Shown here one piece after another: positions 43,880 to 54,262 of a stretch of DNA of 64,000 bases. Location: NCBI GenBank assembly GCA_023376005.1, contig CM042147.1:118646912-118710911 (forward strand), written 5' to 3'. A program made the translations under genes and the position numbers. Under the pieces are notes generated by a model that did no database searches, had not been told where the DNA came from, and was given only the letters and a program-made list of their open reading frames with translations. Each line of letters opens with the position of its first letter. Position 1 is the first letter of the stretch. The DNA comes from Doryteuthis pealeii. Its lineage: Eukaryota; Mollusca; Cephalopoda; Myopsida; Loliginidae.

Positions 43880-44060
43880 TCCAGTGACACAGGAAGTTCA
43901 GCTGTGGGTTGAGGAGAATTGAAATATTATTCATTGTTGCACTTCAGTAATTACAGCAGTTGAATGCAGTGTAGAAATGTTTGAGTTTAAAAAAATTTTT
44001 TTTTTTTAGTTACCCACAGACTTTACCGCTACTCCACTGCTCCTCATCTACTTGCACATA
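43880..44060 (-). repeat. Dispersed element H, minus copy
   Basis: The inverse copy at 44675-44835 shares AGTGGAGTAGCGGTAAAGTC, poly(A), CATTTCTACACTGCATTCAA and the CACAGCTGAAC end. The GAGTAGCGGTAAAGTCTGCG start is faintly tRNA-like. Confidence 0.7.
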
Positions 44061-44249
44061 GAAATTTGTAAGTTTTGACCTAAATTTTGTTTTAGCAAAT
44101 TTGATTGCTCACTATGGTTGGAAATAAAAAAAAAAACGAGTCAGAGCGGGGGTTTCATTGTTTAATGGCACATTAATCTTTGTGGGTTATTTAATGCAAT
44201 AGTCATTCTTGTAGAAGAACAGTAGTGGTACTATTTACTCCATAGCTGG

Positions 44250-44530
44250 GTGCAAAAAATGCATTGATCCTGTCGGCATTCCCCTCAAGGGGACACCTCA
44301 GGCACCGGCAATAAATCCAGCCCTGCCCCTTTAAATCGAGGTGGCAGGTGTTGCCTGGGAGCATGGCCCTCTTGGATCAACGATGTTAGCTTACGTGGTC
44401 CATGGCCGAAGCCACCAGACCCTCCGGTTGCTGGACAAGGCTGTTTAAATTCACTTAGAAAGACAGGAATCTGTCCCTTCTCCTCCAAGCTATGGGTAAA
44501 TAATAGGGCAGTCTGGGGTCTTTAGCCTTG
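44250..44530 (+). mobile_element. SINE D 3' part fused to SINE B-like body
   Basis: CCTTTAAATCGAGGTGGCAG, GTGTTGCCTGGGAGCATGG and GGTCCATGGCCGAAGCCACC are family D; then CCTCCAAGCTATGGGTAAAT and GTCTAAGAGAAGGAAAACTG are family-B-like. The same fusion recurs at 46.10-46.50 kb, so it is a fixed composite and not a chance junction. Confidence 0.7.
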
Positions 44531-44674
44531 GTAGGGCAACTTGTCTAAGAGAAGGAAAACTGAATGTGGGGATTTCATAACTGTCTGAAAGTGAGCGTAA
44601 TAGCATGACTTGGAGTTCAAACTTGCTTTCTACAATGTTGCAGTTCAACTATTAAGTCATGGTGACTCTCCTGA

Positions 44675-44835
44675 TTGTCAGTAGATGAGGAGCAGTGGAG
44701 TAGCGGTAAAGTCTGCGGTTAACTGAAAAAAAAAAAAAAAAAAAAACATTTCTACACTGCATTCAACTGCTGTCATTACTGAAGTGTAACCATGAATAAT
44801 ATTTCAATTTTTCCTCACCCACAGCTGAACTATAG
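44675..44835 (+). repeat. Dispersed element H, plus copy
   Basis: See the minus copy at 43.88 kb. The poly(A) tract of 24 inside the unit is longer than in the other copy. Confidence 0.7.
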
Positions 44836-45273
44836 ATAAATAAATTTTTTTTTTTTTTTAGACATATATGGGAATAAAATGAGGAAGACCCAGACTGCCC
44901 TATTATTTTACCCATAGTTTAGAGGAGAAGGGACAGATTCCTGTCTTCATATATATATATATAAATAATAAATAAATTTTTTTTTTAAAGACATATATGG
45001 GAGTAAAATGAGGAAGTTTATCAACATAAGCATATCTGAAGCTCGCTTGTACCTCAAATTTCAGCTCTCAACACAAAGCAAAAATAAGCAACTGAGTGAC
45101 AGTTCATAACTACAGATACCTCAGTATTTATGCTTTATTTGGTAAACAAAATTAAATTCATTAAAATAGAAAAAACGACAATGTGTGTCCTTCACACTAG
45201 CTTTGTTTTGTTTTCTCTCTATCAATAGTTGCATGTGACACATGTGTTAGTCATGGTGTGTGTGTATAACATA

Positions 45274-45931
45274 TCTTCTTATTATAATGGAGATTGTGTG
45301 TTTTTCTGTCTGTAACCGAAACTATATTCCTACTCAAGTCACAATTCACTTAGTTATTGACATCACATTCTCCATGATTTTATTTTTATCTAAACCTCAA
45401 TTATTAATAAAATTGTCTTACATTATTAATACTGTTAACTATGTCTACATACTGACAACACGCAATCATATTTACATATACAACAAAATAGCGGTTTACA
45501 GTGTGTACGGGAAGGCTAATTTGCATATTAATATTAAAAAATCGAATTTAATAAATATGTGCTTAGTATTATTGATTTCTAACTGTTTGGTTTTATTTTA
45601 ATGAATATAAGCAAAAATCTCTTCAGTAAATCTTAAATGAAATCCATTAACAAGATAAAATAACTGTCATTTTATTCTTTACTTCCTCTTTTAACTAAAT
45701 ACTTAAATTAGAAAAAATAACAATGAAAGACGAGAGTGATGGAAGAGTAAGTTTCAGTTGTTCCATTTTTTATTATACTCCCTCTGTTTCAAATCTTTTA
45801 TTATACTCCCTCTGTTTCAAATCTTTTTATCTGTAGTCTTATTTAGTTTCATTAGCCTTTCTAATTTAATACAATATTTTATTACATTAAAACTTAAATA
45901 CTTGCACCCGGAGGGTGCATATATTTGCTAG
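45274..45931 (+). mobile_element. Non-autonomous Helitron, uninterrupted
   Basis: Starts TCTTCTTATTATAATGG after A45273. Ends with hairpin GCACCCGGAGGGTGC (45904-45918), spacer ATATATTTG and CTAG (45928-45931) before T. About 655 bp, no ORF for Rep/helicase. Body words such as CAACAAAATAGCGGTTTACA and GAAAGACGAGAGTGATGG are shared with 19.1, 49.1 and 16.3 kb. This is the best reference copy. Confidence 0.8.
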
Positions 45932-46089
45932 TATAACTAAAAAGAGTGAATAAAAAACAACAAAAAACCAAAACTTTTATATAAGTGTTTAAAAACACAT
46001 ACATATGAGTGAATAAAAAAAATTAAACAAATGGTGTAATGGTTATTATCGAACTCAATGACACAAATCCAGTTCCTGGACAAGGCTGA

Positions 46090-46510
46090 ATATTTACCAT
46101 GTATCCCACGTGTACGGGTAGGCACAAGACCCTATTAATGTGGGACCACCCACGAACCGAAGCTCATGGGAGGTGGGTGAAAAAAATTGCATTGATCCTG
46201 TTGGCATTCCCCCTCAAGGGGACGCCTCAGGCATCGGCAATAAACCCAGCCTTGTCCCTTTAAATCGAGGTGGCAGGTGTTGCCTGGGAGCATGGCCCTC
46301 TTGATCAATGATGTTAGCTTACGTGGTCCATGGCTGAAGCCACCAGACCCTCCGGTTGCTGGACAAGGCTGTTTAAATTCACTTAGGAAAGACAGGAATC
46401 TGTCCCTTCTCCTCCAAGCTATGGGTAAAATAATAGGGCAGTCTGGGGTCTTTAGCCTTGGTAGGGCAACTTGTCTAAGAGAAGGAAAACTGAATTCAAA
46501 ACCTAAGGTG
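46090..46510 (+). mobile_element. SINE D/B composite copy
   Basis: Family D from TATCCCACGTGTACGGG to GGTCCATGGCTGAAGCCACC, then GGTTGCTGGACAAGGCTG, CTTCTCCTCCAAGCTATGGG and GAAGGAAAACTGAATTC. It runs opposite to its frames on the minus strand, which I read as incidental. Confidence 0.7.
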
Positions 46511-47396
46511 TGTTGTTCAGGAGAATCTATGGCACATTTTTTGCACCATTCTTCTGTTATTGGCTTATCCAAAAAGTGTGGCTGGTTCTACAGAGGCCTT
46601 TACCACTATAAACAAATTCCATGTGTAGGTAGTTCGATGGAACACATCTGTAACTGAACACACACACATCTTATAAACAATCAAAATCTATGAAAAAAAT
46701 ACTACCAAACAACAAATCTAAAACAGATATTCTACCAAATAAACCCAGAAAAACTACTTGGATACATAAAAGAAGCACACATCTACAACAAAATCTAAAA
46801 ATCTTCCAAAAAAAATGAAAACACAAAAATATATGTTAACAAAAACATCTAAAAGTTTCATTCACAAAAGAAAATATGTCCCCCCAAAAAAACCTTTAGA
46901 AAATTAAACATTATCACCAATTCATTTAAAAAACGTAGTCGGCATTAAATGACCCATTGAGGTTGATATGCCATAAAACAAGAACAAATAAAATCAAAAC
47001 ACACACACACAGTGCTTAAAAAAATCAACATAAACCATAATCTATTAACTTGATCAATTCTTGTTCAAATGATCTCAAATTTAAACAGCACATCAACAAA
47101 CAACTCAAAATTCTGTCTTATGTTTTTCTTCTTTTCTTTTCTTTCAGATATAGAAATGCAATTTAATGGGAAAAGAAAAGACATTTATCAAGAATTTGGA
47201 GTGATTCTACAAATGCTGTTAAAAATTGAGATTATAGTGGTTGAGATGAGTGGATATATATATATATATATATATATATGATAATTACAACAAACACACA
47301 ATAAGGTCACATATTTCTATGAATGTTTGAGATGAGGCTTGAAGATTAGTATTATCTGCGTTATTCGGACTATTGTCCCCATCTTCATTGTTATTT

Positions 47397-47439
47397 GTAC
47401 AACGTTTCGGCCGATATGCCCTCCGGCCTTCTTCAGGTA
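47397..47439 (-). ncRNA. Penelope-type hammerhead-like motif
   Basis: Minus strand: TAC, CTGAAGA (47436-47430), extra A, stem II GGCCG/CGGCC (5 bp, perfect), GAAAC, GTT, GTA. Core bases fit CUGANGA..GAAA; stem III is reduced to ACGU and helix I to 3 bp. It is the best-paired of the four copies of this kind. Confidence 0.5.
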
Positions 47440-47566
47440 TTTCTTTCGAACTCGGGAACCTTCTTTTTTGAACTCGGGAAAGTTCCGTGATGGCTCCCGA
47501 ATACGACAAGAAAGTTCCCGAGTTCGAAAAGAAGGTTCCCGAGTCCGAGAAGGTTCCAGAGTCCGA

Positions 47567-47612
47567 CAAGAAATACCTGAAGAAGGCCGGAGGGCATATC
47601 AGCCGAAACGTT
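47567..47612 (+). ncRNA. Penelope-type hammerhead-like motif, opposite copy
   Basis: CTGAAGA (about 47577), stem II GGCCG..CAGCC (one mismatch against the minus copy), GAAACGTTGTAC. Predicted to be weaker than the minus copy. Confidence 0.45.
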
Positions 47613-48066
47613 GTACAAATAACAATGAAGATGGGGACAATAGTCCGAATAAAACAGATAATACTAAGGTCACATATATTAAGACAGAAAAACAAATAAC
47701 TCATAAATTCAACAAGTAATATGTGTATTAAAACAAATAGATTACAGTAGTCAAAAATACTGATCAAAGTCCTGCAGAATATGTTTTTTTATAAAGTTCA
47801 TGTAATTAGGAGAAGAAAGTGTTGAGTTCCTTCCAAATGAGAAAGAAAGGGTAATGCTCAATATATCAGCAGTGAAGTAACTTTTAGAGATATAAAGATA
47901 TAGCTTGTAATACCTTCAGCGGTAGGCAAATGTTTCGGAGTCGAGCGGCATGGAATACTTAGGCATAAGTTTGTCTTCTGAACTGTTCTTCGAAAACCTT
48001 CCCTAGGATCGGAATCGGTGTCCAGTGGAAAATTAGCATGGCTGATGATTGGCAACTGGTAACATT

Positions 48067-48420
48067 CACTTGACCTTCTGGTAGAGCGGGATTAGACGCG
48101 TGAGAAGTTTTAGTTAGATGCGACTAGACATTTGACGAGAGTGGATGTCACTTGACCTTCCGGTAGAGCGTGATTAGACGCGTGAGAAGTTTTAGTTAGA
48201 TGCGACTAGACATTTGACGAGAGTGGATGTCGCTATGAGCTTTGTGGGCTGGGGTTGTTTTAAATAAAAGACTTAAGAAAAACAACAAAGTCTTGCTGAT
48301 TCATTTAAACAAGAAATGACCAGCCCGAAAAAGAAAGAGGAACCAGCCTGAGAAAGCAACCCACAGGATCAGCCTGAGAAGTCAGCACTGAAAAATATGG
48401 CGACCGATGAAATAGAAGAG
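48067..48420 (+). mobile_element. LTR-like stretch with 82-bp tandem repeat
   Basis: Two copies of an 82-bp unit (48067-48148, 48149-48230) containing GGTAGAGCG, TTAGACGCGTGAGAAG and GACATTTGACGAGAGTGG, then TTTTAAATAAAAGAC (AATAAA) and AAAGTCTTGCTGATTC, and finally ATGGCGACCGATG (48398), reminiscent of a TGGCGACC primer-binding site. Enhancer-like repeat, polyadenylation signal and PBS-like end fit a Ty3/gypsy LTR plus leader. No gag ORF follows. TG/CA ends were not located. Confidence 0.4.
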
Positions 48421-48498
48421 TAAGACCCCTCAGCTCAGCACATCTCTATCCCGTCTGTCTCTCTCTCTCTCATTACATACCCAAGATTTGTTAGAAGA

Positions 48499-48803
48499 GT
48501 TTGGTTTGGTTTGTTTTATGGCATATCAACCTCAGTGGGTCATTTAATGCCAACAAAGTTTTGAAATAAATTAATTCTTAATGGACACTCATTTTTTTTT
48601 AATAGACTCATGTTTTTCTAATTAACGCATAGATGTGACCCTAACAGGTACTACCACTCCAGGTCAGAGTAGACCTGGAAGCAATGGTGATGAAGGGGTG
48701 CTCCAGATTCCCTAGACCTCCAGAACTGGAACCTCACCATCAGATAGGGTTTAACATTATTCCAAGGACATGAAGACCCTCAGTCACCGCCTTCTAGCAC
48801 CCA
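48499..48803 (+). mobile_element. SINE-like family C, full copy
   Basis: TTTGGTTTGGTTTGTTTTAT through AGTCACCGCCTTCTAGCACC, same ends as 53.39 kb. Confidence 0.8.
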
Positions 48804-49097
48804 TATGTTAGGTTATTATATTACAAAATGATATTAAATTTATTGTTCAATCATTGAGGAAGTCAGAGTGAATGAACATCAATTCAATGGAAGAACAGGA
48901 ACGATGGTGAGAAAAATTGGCAGAACAATTCTAGAATCCTTGATAAAGAACACCAAACTTGACAAAGAAATCAAAGTATGATATTCTCTTGAAGAAAATA
49001 AATGGGTTGCATTGAAAATTCCATGAAGAATACCAAACTAAATATGAAATACACTAAAGGAGGTTAAGAGAATATATTGAGGCACACACACACAATA

Positions 49098-49625
49098 TCT
49101 TATTATAATGAAGACTGTGTGGTTTGCTGTCTGTAATCGAAACTATATCACTACTCAAGTCACAATTCCCTTAGTTATTAATGTCACATTCTCCATGATT
49201 TTATTTTTATTCAAACCTCAATTATTAATTAAATATTTTACAATATTAATACTGTTGACTATATTTACATACTAATAACATGCAAGTGTATTTATATATA
49301 CAACAAAATACCGATTTACAGTGTGAACAGGAAGGCTAATTTGCATATTGATCTTAAAAATTTGATTTTAATAAATATGTGTTTAGTATTATTGATTTCT
49401 AATTGTTTGGTTTTATCTTAATGAATATGAGCAAAAATCTCGGGGATAAATCTTAAAAGAAATCCATTAACAAGAAGAAATAACTGTCATTTTATTCTTT
49501 ACTTCCTATTTTAACTAAATATTTGAATTAGGAAAATTTAGCAATGAAAGACGGGAGTGATGAGAGAGTAAGTTTCGGTAGTTCTATTTTTTGATTATAC
49601 CCCCTGTTTCAAATCTTGTTTCAAA
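49098..49625 (+). mobile_element. Non-autonomous Helitron, 3' truncated
   Basis: TCTTATTATAATGAAGA after A49097, body as at 45.3 kb, lost after CCCCTGTTTCAAATCTTG. The CTAG end is absent. It is followed by a short duplicated GCGCGAAATA(C/T)GAGC motif. Confidence 0.7.
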
Positions 49626-50527
49626 GCGTGAAATACGAGCAATATTCCAAGATTGCGCGAAATATGAGCTTTATTCCAAGATTGCGCGAAATATTCTAAA
49701 ATTCACAAAATAAAATAAATCTTGCAATGATGATTATGATATTAAAAGATATAAAATATTTATGAAGATAAAAAAAAAAACAAGAGAATCAAAGAGAAAT
49801 GCATAAACTTTAATTAGAATTAACATTTTTAACAAAAGCAGTGAAAGACTTGAATTTCATAATTGTTCAACAAATTATATCAGCACCAAATATAATAAAA
49901 AATATTTGGATTTTTTCTCAACATACAAATCTCAGTTGCTTTCATCAATTAATCACATCTAAATGATACAATTTTTTTTTTTTTACCTCTCTTCATATTT
50001 TAGATACATTTTTTTTTGCATTTGAAATTCAAATATTTTTCATATTGTTTTTAATGTCAAAATCACCCAAAATTCATAATAATAGAAAATGTAACAAATA
50101 CATTATTATAAAACTGTCAATCAAGACTCCCATATTTGATGACCATAAGACACTCATCATCATTTACATTTAAAACTGCAGTGTTATAAATTGGGATAGG
50201 TATAATCATTGATAGTCTATAGTGTCTGGGTCTTAATATGGTCTTTGAACCACTTTGGGGGGCCTCCTGTCCTCCGTGTGCCATCAGCAAGTAAATAAAA
50301 AATGATCCTTTTCTGGGAGACAATCAGAAAGGTATAAAAATCAAAGTTTATACCAAAAATTGCTTGTGGGTTGTTTTTCCATACACACTATCACACACAT
50401 ACAATAACATCTCTAATAATAAATTGTGTCAGATTTTTTTCAACTTTACTCCTAACCCAATATATATAATTTTGAAATCAGAACAAATTAAACACAATCC
50501 ATTTGATCTGAACACTGCAATCCTGAA

Positions 50528-50706
50528 ATTTTGGTTTGGTTGGTTGGGTTTTACAGCATGTCAACCCCTTGGGTCATTTTATGCCAAATACTTCTATTGG
50601 TAAAAAAAAAATGTTTAATACTAACAAAGTTTTGAAATAATTTCATTTTTAATTGATAATACAATTTTGTTTATAAACTCATGTTTTCTATTTAACCCAT
50701 AGATGG
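50528..50706 (+). mobile_element. SINE-like family C, 5' part
   Basis: TTTGGTTTGGTTGGTTGGGT to TTAACCCATAGATGGG. The 3' half is absent. Confidence 0.6.
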
Positions 50707-51189
50707 GTGAAATTTTGGATTCCCAAATTTTAATTACTACGGTCGTTTCCAGTGATTTTTTACATGATTTTTCGTGACAATTTTCTTTGTATAATAACAA
50801 TTTTTATACCTTGGAAATAAATTTGGGAATAACTGAAATCAATTATGAAATCCAGAGAAAGTCACACGCGAAATAGAAATAATTGTTATATCATTGTTTT
50901 GATGAAAACTGTTAATTGTTTGAAATGTAGTTCAAATTAAATATGTACTCAATGAATCAAGTGTCATTGTTGGATCAAAGTCCCAATGAAGAACCCTGTT
51001 GGAATATTCTGCTATATAAGGTGTGCTGTGGATCACAAATTAATAGAATCTCGAGGCTGCATGGACTGAATCGCCGATCAACACACTCAAAAACGTGGTT
51101 TGTTAACTATTTAAAGGCCTTGGTGGACAAGCGCTCAGTTGCTCATGCTTAACACGGACCAACGGACAAGGACACTAACAAACACAAAA

Positions 51190-51605
51190 ATCATAGGATT
51201 CTAGATACATCTAGACGAACAGACAAGCATTCTAGGATTCTGCTTAACACAGATCAAACTTAATGCCACAAGGGATCTCACTTGCAGCCTAAAAATGTCC
51301 ACATGAATCGGAACACCTGAAGAATAATTAAAGTTCCAATTACCATCGAACTGGGAAGACAAGGCAACAAACGGTTGTAACTTAAAACTCAATAGTCACA
51401 AAGTCTACTGCAGAATGACATGATATATATAAGACTCCACAATGTCATTCAAATCAAGCAGTCAATCAGAACTAAGGAATGGAATGACCCAAATCACCCA
51501 AATTCATGAATGGGTCATTCTTGATTTCTATATATACCAATTGTCTTGGACATATTTAAGTTGTACTTAGTTAGCTGCTGTTATTCAAACCAACAGTAGA
51601 CTTAC
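51190..51605 (-). repeat. Dispersed element G, minus copy
   Basis: Inverse of 41.06-41.43 kb. It extends to TTATTCAAACCAACAGTAGA, matching 41055-41070 inverted. The minus-strand 63-codon frame at 51201-51392 is not recognised and I treat it as noncoding. Confidence 0.7.
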
Positions 51606-51763
51606 TGACCTCAATAACACCCTCTGTAGGAGCTAGCTTAATTGCCGCCAGATAGAGTGGCTCTTAAGTTCATTGTACATTAATCTTTCTTTAATAATTC
51701 ATTCTGTTTCTGATTGCAAGAATAGTTTAAAAAAAAAAAACTTCTTGCCACAATGAACTTCAA

Positions 51764-52010
51764 GCTTAACTCTTAATGCCCTATACCACTTCATTCCACC
51801 CGGCCAGAAGTCACATTAATTTTCCTAATATGCCCCAAATGATAGCCTTTGTTTAAATGTAATATTAAACATATTTAGAAATCTTTGATTTAAGGAAAAT
51901 AGAAGGTAATTTTAAATGAAAAGGCAATTTTTAGCCATTTTTTGATAAATCCTTATAGAATAGGGCTCTGGACTGGAAATTTTCAACAGGATGTTAAGAG
52001 TTAAGAGATG
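51764..52010. mobile_element. MITE family I, copy 1
   Basis: About 245 bp with ends CTTAACTCTTAATGCC and GGATGTTAAGAGTTAAG (inverted TTAACTCTTAA). The inverse copy at 54.91-55.14 kb shares TGTTTAAATGTAATATT, AATCCTTATAGAATAGGG and TTTAGCCATTTTT-like words. Confidence 0.75.
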
Positions 52011-52569
52011 TATTTCAAAGAGATGTTTATTTCATACAAGTTTTATTCATTTCACTGCTGCCATCACTTTAAACAAACACACACACATCTCACTCATCTG
52101 TGTAACAAATGTAGTTTATCTTTTTGCTGCACCTGTTATGAACATTAACTGCCACTAACCTGTTGTGCTTTTTGTGACTATCACAAACTTGACTTAAATA
52201 TTCATAAATGTGTTACAACAGTACTTTTCATCCTTTCAATTTCTGCAAGCAAAATCTTTTTTTTTTTGTTTATTGAATAAATTCTTTGTTAGCATTATGA
52301 AAAATATATATATATATTTTTAAAAGTCTAAATCTGTTAGTAATATTTAAATGCATGAATATTTTAAGTCTCCCATACTATTCAATGGATTAATTCAACC
52401 GAAAATCCCATTTGCCCTTGACATACGAGAAGGGCAAAAAACCAAGAACTTCTGCTATGTAAAAATATTTTCATGACAGCTCAATAAGTTACAAGACAAA
52501 AATTGTTGTTCATGCAGAATAGCAGCAAGCTACTGTTAATTAATGTTAATGTCATGGAGCAAAGAAAGA

Positions 52570-52770
52570 TAACTTGGGTTATCTTTCTTTAAGGGAACTC
52601 TTCTCTTTTATGAAACCCCTTTTGCGTGCCCATGCGTTTCTTAGCAACGGACTTTGAACGTTGAGAAGTGAAGCGAACGGACGTGTGAAATAAACAACCG
52701 TGATAGATTATTTGGCGTTTGTGTTTTTAGCGTTGGTTGTCAACTGTCCCCGTGTAGCAAAGTTTAACAG
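52570..52770 (+). promoter_or_regulatory. Small CpG-containing promoter-like island
   Basis: In otherwise CpG-poor AT-rich DNA this stretch holds about ten CpGs. GCCCATGCG (52628-52636) resembles an NRF1 half-site and GTTTCTTAGCAAC (52636-52648) resembles an RFX X-box. No ORF or splice signal could be tied to it, so a first exon or promoter of an unseen gene is only a possibility. An old CpG-rich transposon is equally likely. Confidence 0.25.
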
Positions 52771-52776
52771 CTACTA

Positions 52777-53033
52777 GGGGCCGGGTTAGCTCAGTCGGTA
52801 GAGCGTTCGGCTAGAAACCACAAGGTTCCCAGTTCGATACGGTCCTCGCCAACTCAGTGTATGAGTAGCACAAGGATCTATGCGGTAAAGTAAGGAGCTG
52901 ATGGTAGGTGTGGCGCTCTACATCAGATGCTAAAACAATCTTCTTGGTCTAGTGCTATTGAAAAGGGGATAGACTCCCTCGCTGACTGGCTGATACCGAC
53001 TTTAGGCCACCCCGTTGACTTTACTTACTAGTA
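52777..53033 (+). mobile_element. SINE family A, best tRNA-headed copy
   Basis: GGGCCGGGTTAGCTCAGTCG with A box, CGGCTAGAAACC in the anticodon-arm position, B box AGTTCGATAC (52831-52840), then body CAACTCAGTGTATGAGTAGC, GAGCTGATGGTAGGTGTGG, AAAAGGGGATAGACTCCCTC and GACTTTACTTAC. Both Pol III boxes are near consensus, making this the copy most likely to have been transcribed. Confidence 0.87.
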
Positions 53034-53082
53034 GTTAACTTTGTTGATAAGCATAATTGTCAAATTACTGATAATGTTATAT

Positions 53083-53357
53083 ATATATATACCAACCCTT
53101 CTGCACGAGCAGGATGTGACACAAGGTTAATTTCTTACGTTTAACAGGTGTGAATTCAGAGTTTTCCTTCTCCTAGACGGGTTACCTAACCAAGGTTGAA
53201 GATCCCAGTCTGCCTTACGATTTAGCTGGAGGGAGTATAGTTGGATTCATAACTTTCCCAAGATTATTAGCGCTATGTGAAATGCAAACAGCCTTGTCCA
53301 GGATTTGAACTCGGGTCGACGAGTCCATTTCCTACGACTCAAACAATTATGCTACAC
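53083..53357 (-). mobile_element. SINE family B copy
   Basis: Minus-strand head with GAGTCGTAGGAAATGGACTC and GAGTTCAAATCC. Body as elsewhere with a short internal deletion (GATTTAGCTGGAGGGAG). TATATATATATAC at the tail. Confidence 0.82.
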
Positions 53358-53394
53358 ACCTCCATAGTGTCATAGAGTGATCCTACCATTTTAG

Positions 53395-53698
53395 GTTTGG
53401 TTTGTTTTGTTTTATGGCATATCAACCTCGGTGGGTCATTAATGCTGACAAAGTTGTGAAATAAATTCATTCTTAATGCATAATACAAGTTTATTTATAA
53501 ACTCATGTTTTTCTATTCAACCCATAGACATAACAGGTACTACCACTCCGGGTCAGAGTGGACCAGGGAACAATGGTGATGAAGGGGTTCTCCACATTTC
53601 CCAGACCTCCAGAACTGGAACCTCACCATCAGATAGAGTTTAACATCATTCTTAGGACATGTAGACCCTCAGCCACCGCCTCCCAGCACCCATATAAT
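53395..53698 (+). mobile_element. SINE-like family C with 14-bp TSD
   Basis: Flanked by perfect direct repeats TCCTACCATTTTAG at 53381-53394 and 53699-53712. This fixes the true ends of family C and proves retroposition. Spontaneous frames inside are not genes. Confidence 0.9.
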
Positions 53699-53869
53699 TC
53701 CTACCATTTTAGTTTTGATTCTGACCTTTTTGTATATTCAAATACACTACTATAAGTTCCATAACAATTGTTACATTTATTTCATATGCTAAATGGAACA
53801 GCAATTAAGAGAGAGAAATAATACTTAGTTTCTCAACTGTAAACAATGAGACTTGGGCAGTATTGTATT

Positions 53870-53902
<33 letters not shown>

Positions 53903-53906
<4 letters not shown>

Positions 53907-54262
53907 AGTAAATACACAAACGATGTGTTTTGATATGGCTTTTTTAGCCGACAATTTTTGGGAGAATATGTGCTTAATTGAAGTCGTACCTAATTTTGAA
54001 AGTTAATTAATAATTAATTAATTAGGCGGGAATACCTATTCAAATGTAAGGCTAAACAAATCGAGAAAAATCAATCTCTGTATGTACATTTCGGCCTATT
54101 AGGCCTCATCAGCAGAGCTATAGATAGGAAGACCACCATGTGCGTGATTCGAACCCTGACTGTCAAGCTGACAGGCGAGGACCGTAACCCTTACACCAAC
54201 CGGACTCTCCTAGATTTTTCATTTTGTTAACTTTCAAAATTAGGTACGACTTCAATTATATA
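53903..54262 (-). mobile_element. Hammerhead-carrying SINE with tRNA-Asp-like head
   Basis: Minus strand: A box GGTGTAAGGGTTACGG (54197-54182), CTCGCCTGTCAGC in the anticodon-arm region (GTC, Asp-like), B box GGGTTCGAATCAC (about 54157-54145), hammerhead 54117-54076, body and tail with AAATTAGGTACGACTTC, AATTAAGCACATATTCTCCC and AAAATTGTCGGC. An inverted piece of the same tail (TTTCAAAATTAGGTACGAC) lies upstream at 54228-54252. TA arrays sit at both ends (53873-53901, 54256-54280). Confidence 0.8.
54076..54117 (-). ncRNA. Hammerhead ribozyme, type I, intact
   Basis: Minus strand: CTCTG + CTGATGA + GGCCT-AAT-AGGCC + GAA + ATGTACAT + A + CAGAG. Helix I 5 bp, stem II 5 bp with 3-nt loop, stem III an 8-nt palindrome (ends A15.1-U16.1), predicted cleavage between 54081 and 54080. 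All conserved core positions are present and all three helices pair without mismatch. It should be functional as a dimer or with transient stem III pairing. Confidence 0.92.

Larger units (their letters stand above)
47254..47700. repeat. Penelope-type inverted dimer with internal 21-bp repeats
   Basis: A unit ending AAATACCTGAAGAAGGCCGG, GAAACGTTGTACAAATAAC, GATGGGGACAATAGTCCGAA is present minus (47640-47340 direction) and plus (about 47560-47670). Between the copies lie short tandem units of AAGAAGGTTCCCGAGTTCG type. A (TA)n array lies at 47254-47279. Confidence 0.88.

Noticed and set aside
47285..47767. 160- and 126-codon frames on both strands
   Set aside because: They run through the two arms of the Penelope-type inverted repeat and mirror each other; no RT or endonuclease motif is present.
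50943..51152. 69-codon plus-strand frame
   Set aside because: Reasonable composition but short, with no motif, no splice context and no second copy; left uncalled.
52777..52850. A genuine tRNA gene
   Set aside because: A and B boxes are good, but the acceptor stem does not close and the copy continues into the SINE A body shared with other loci.
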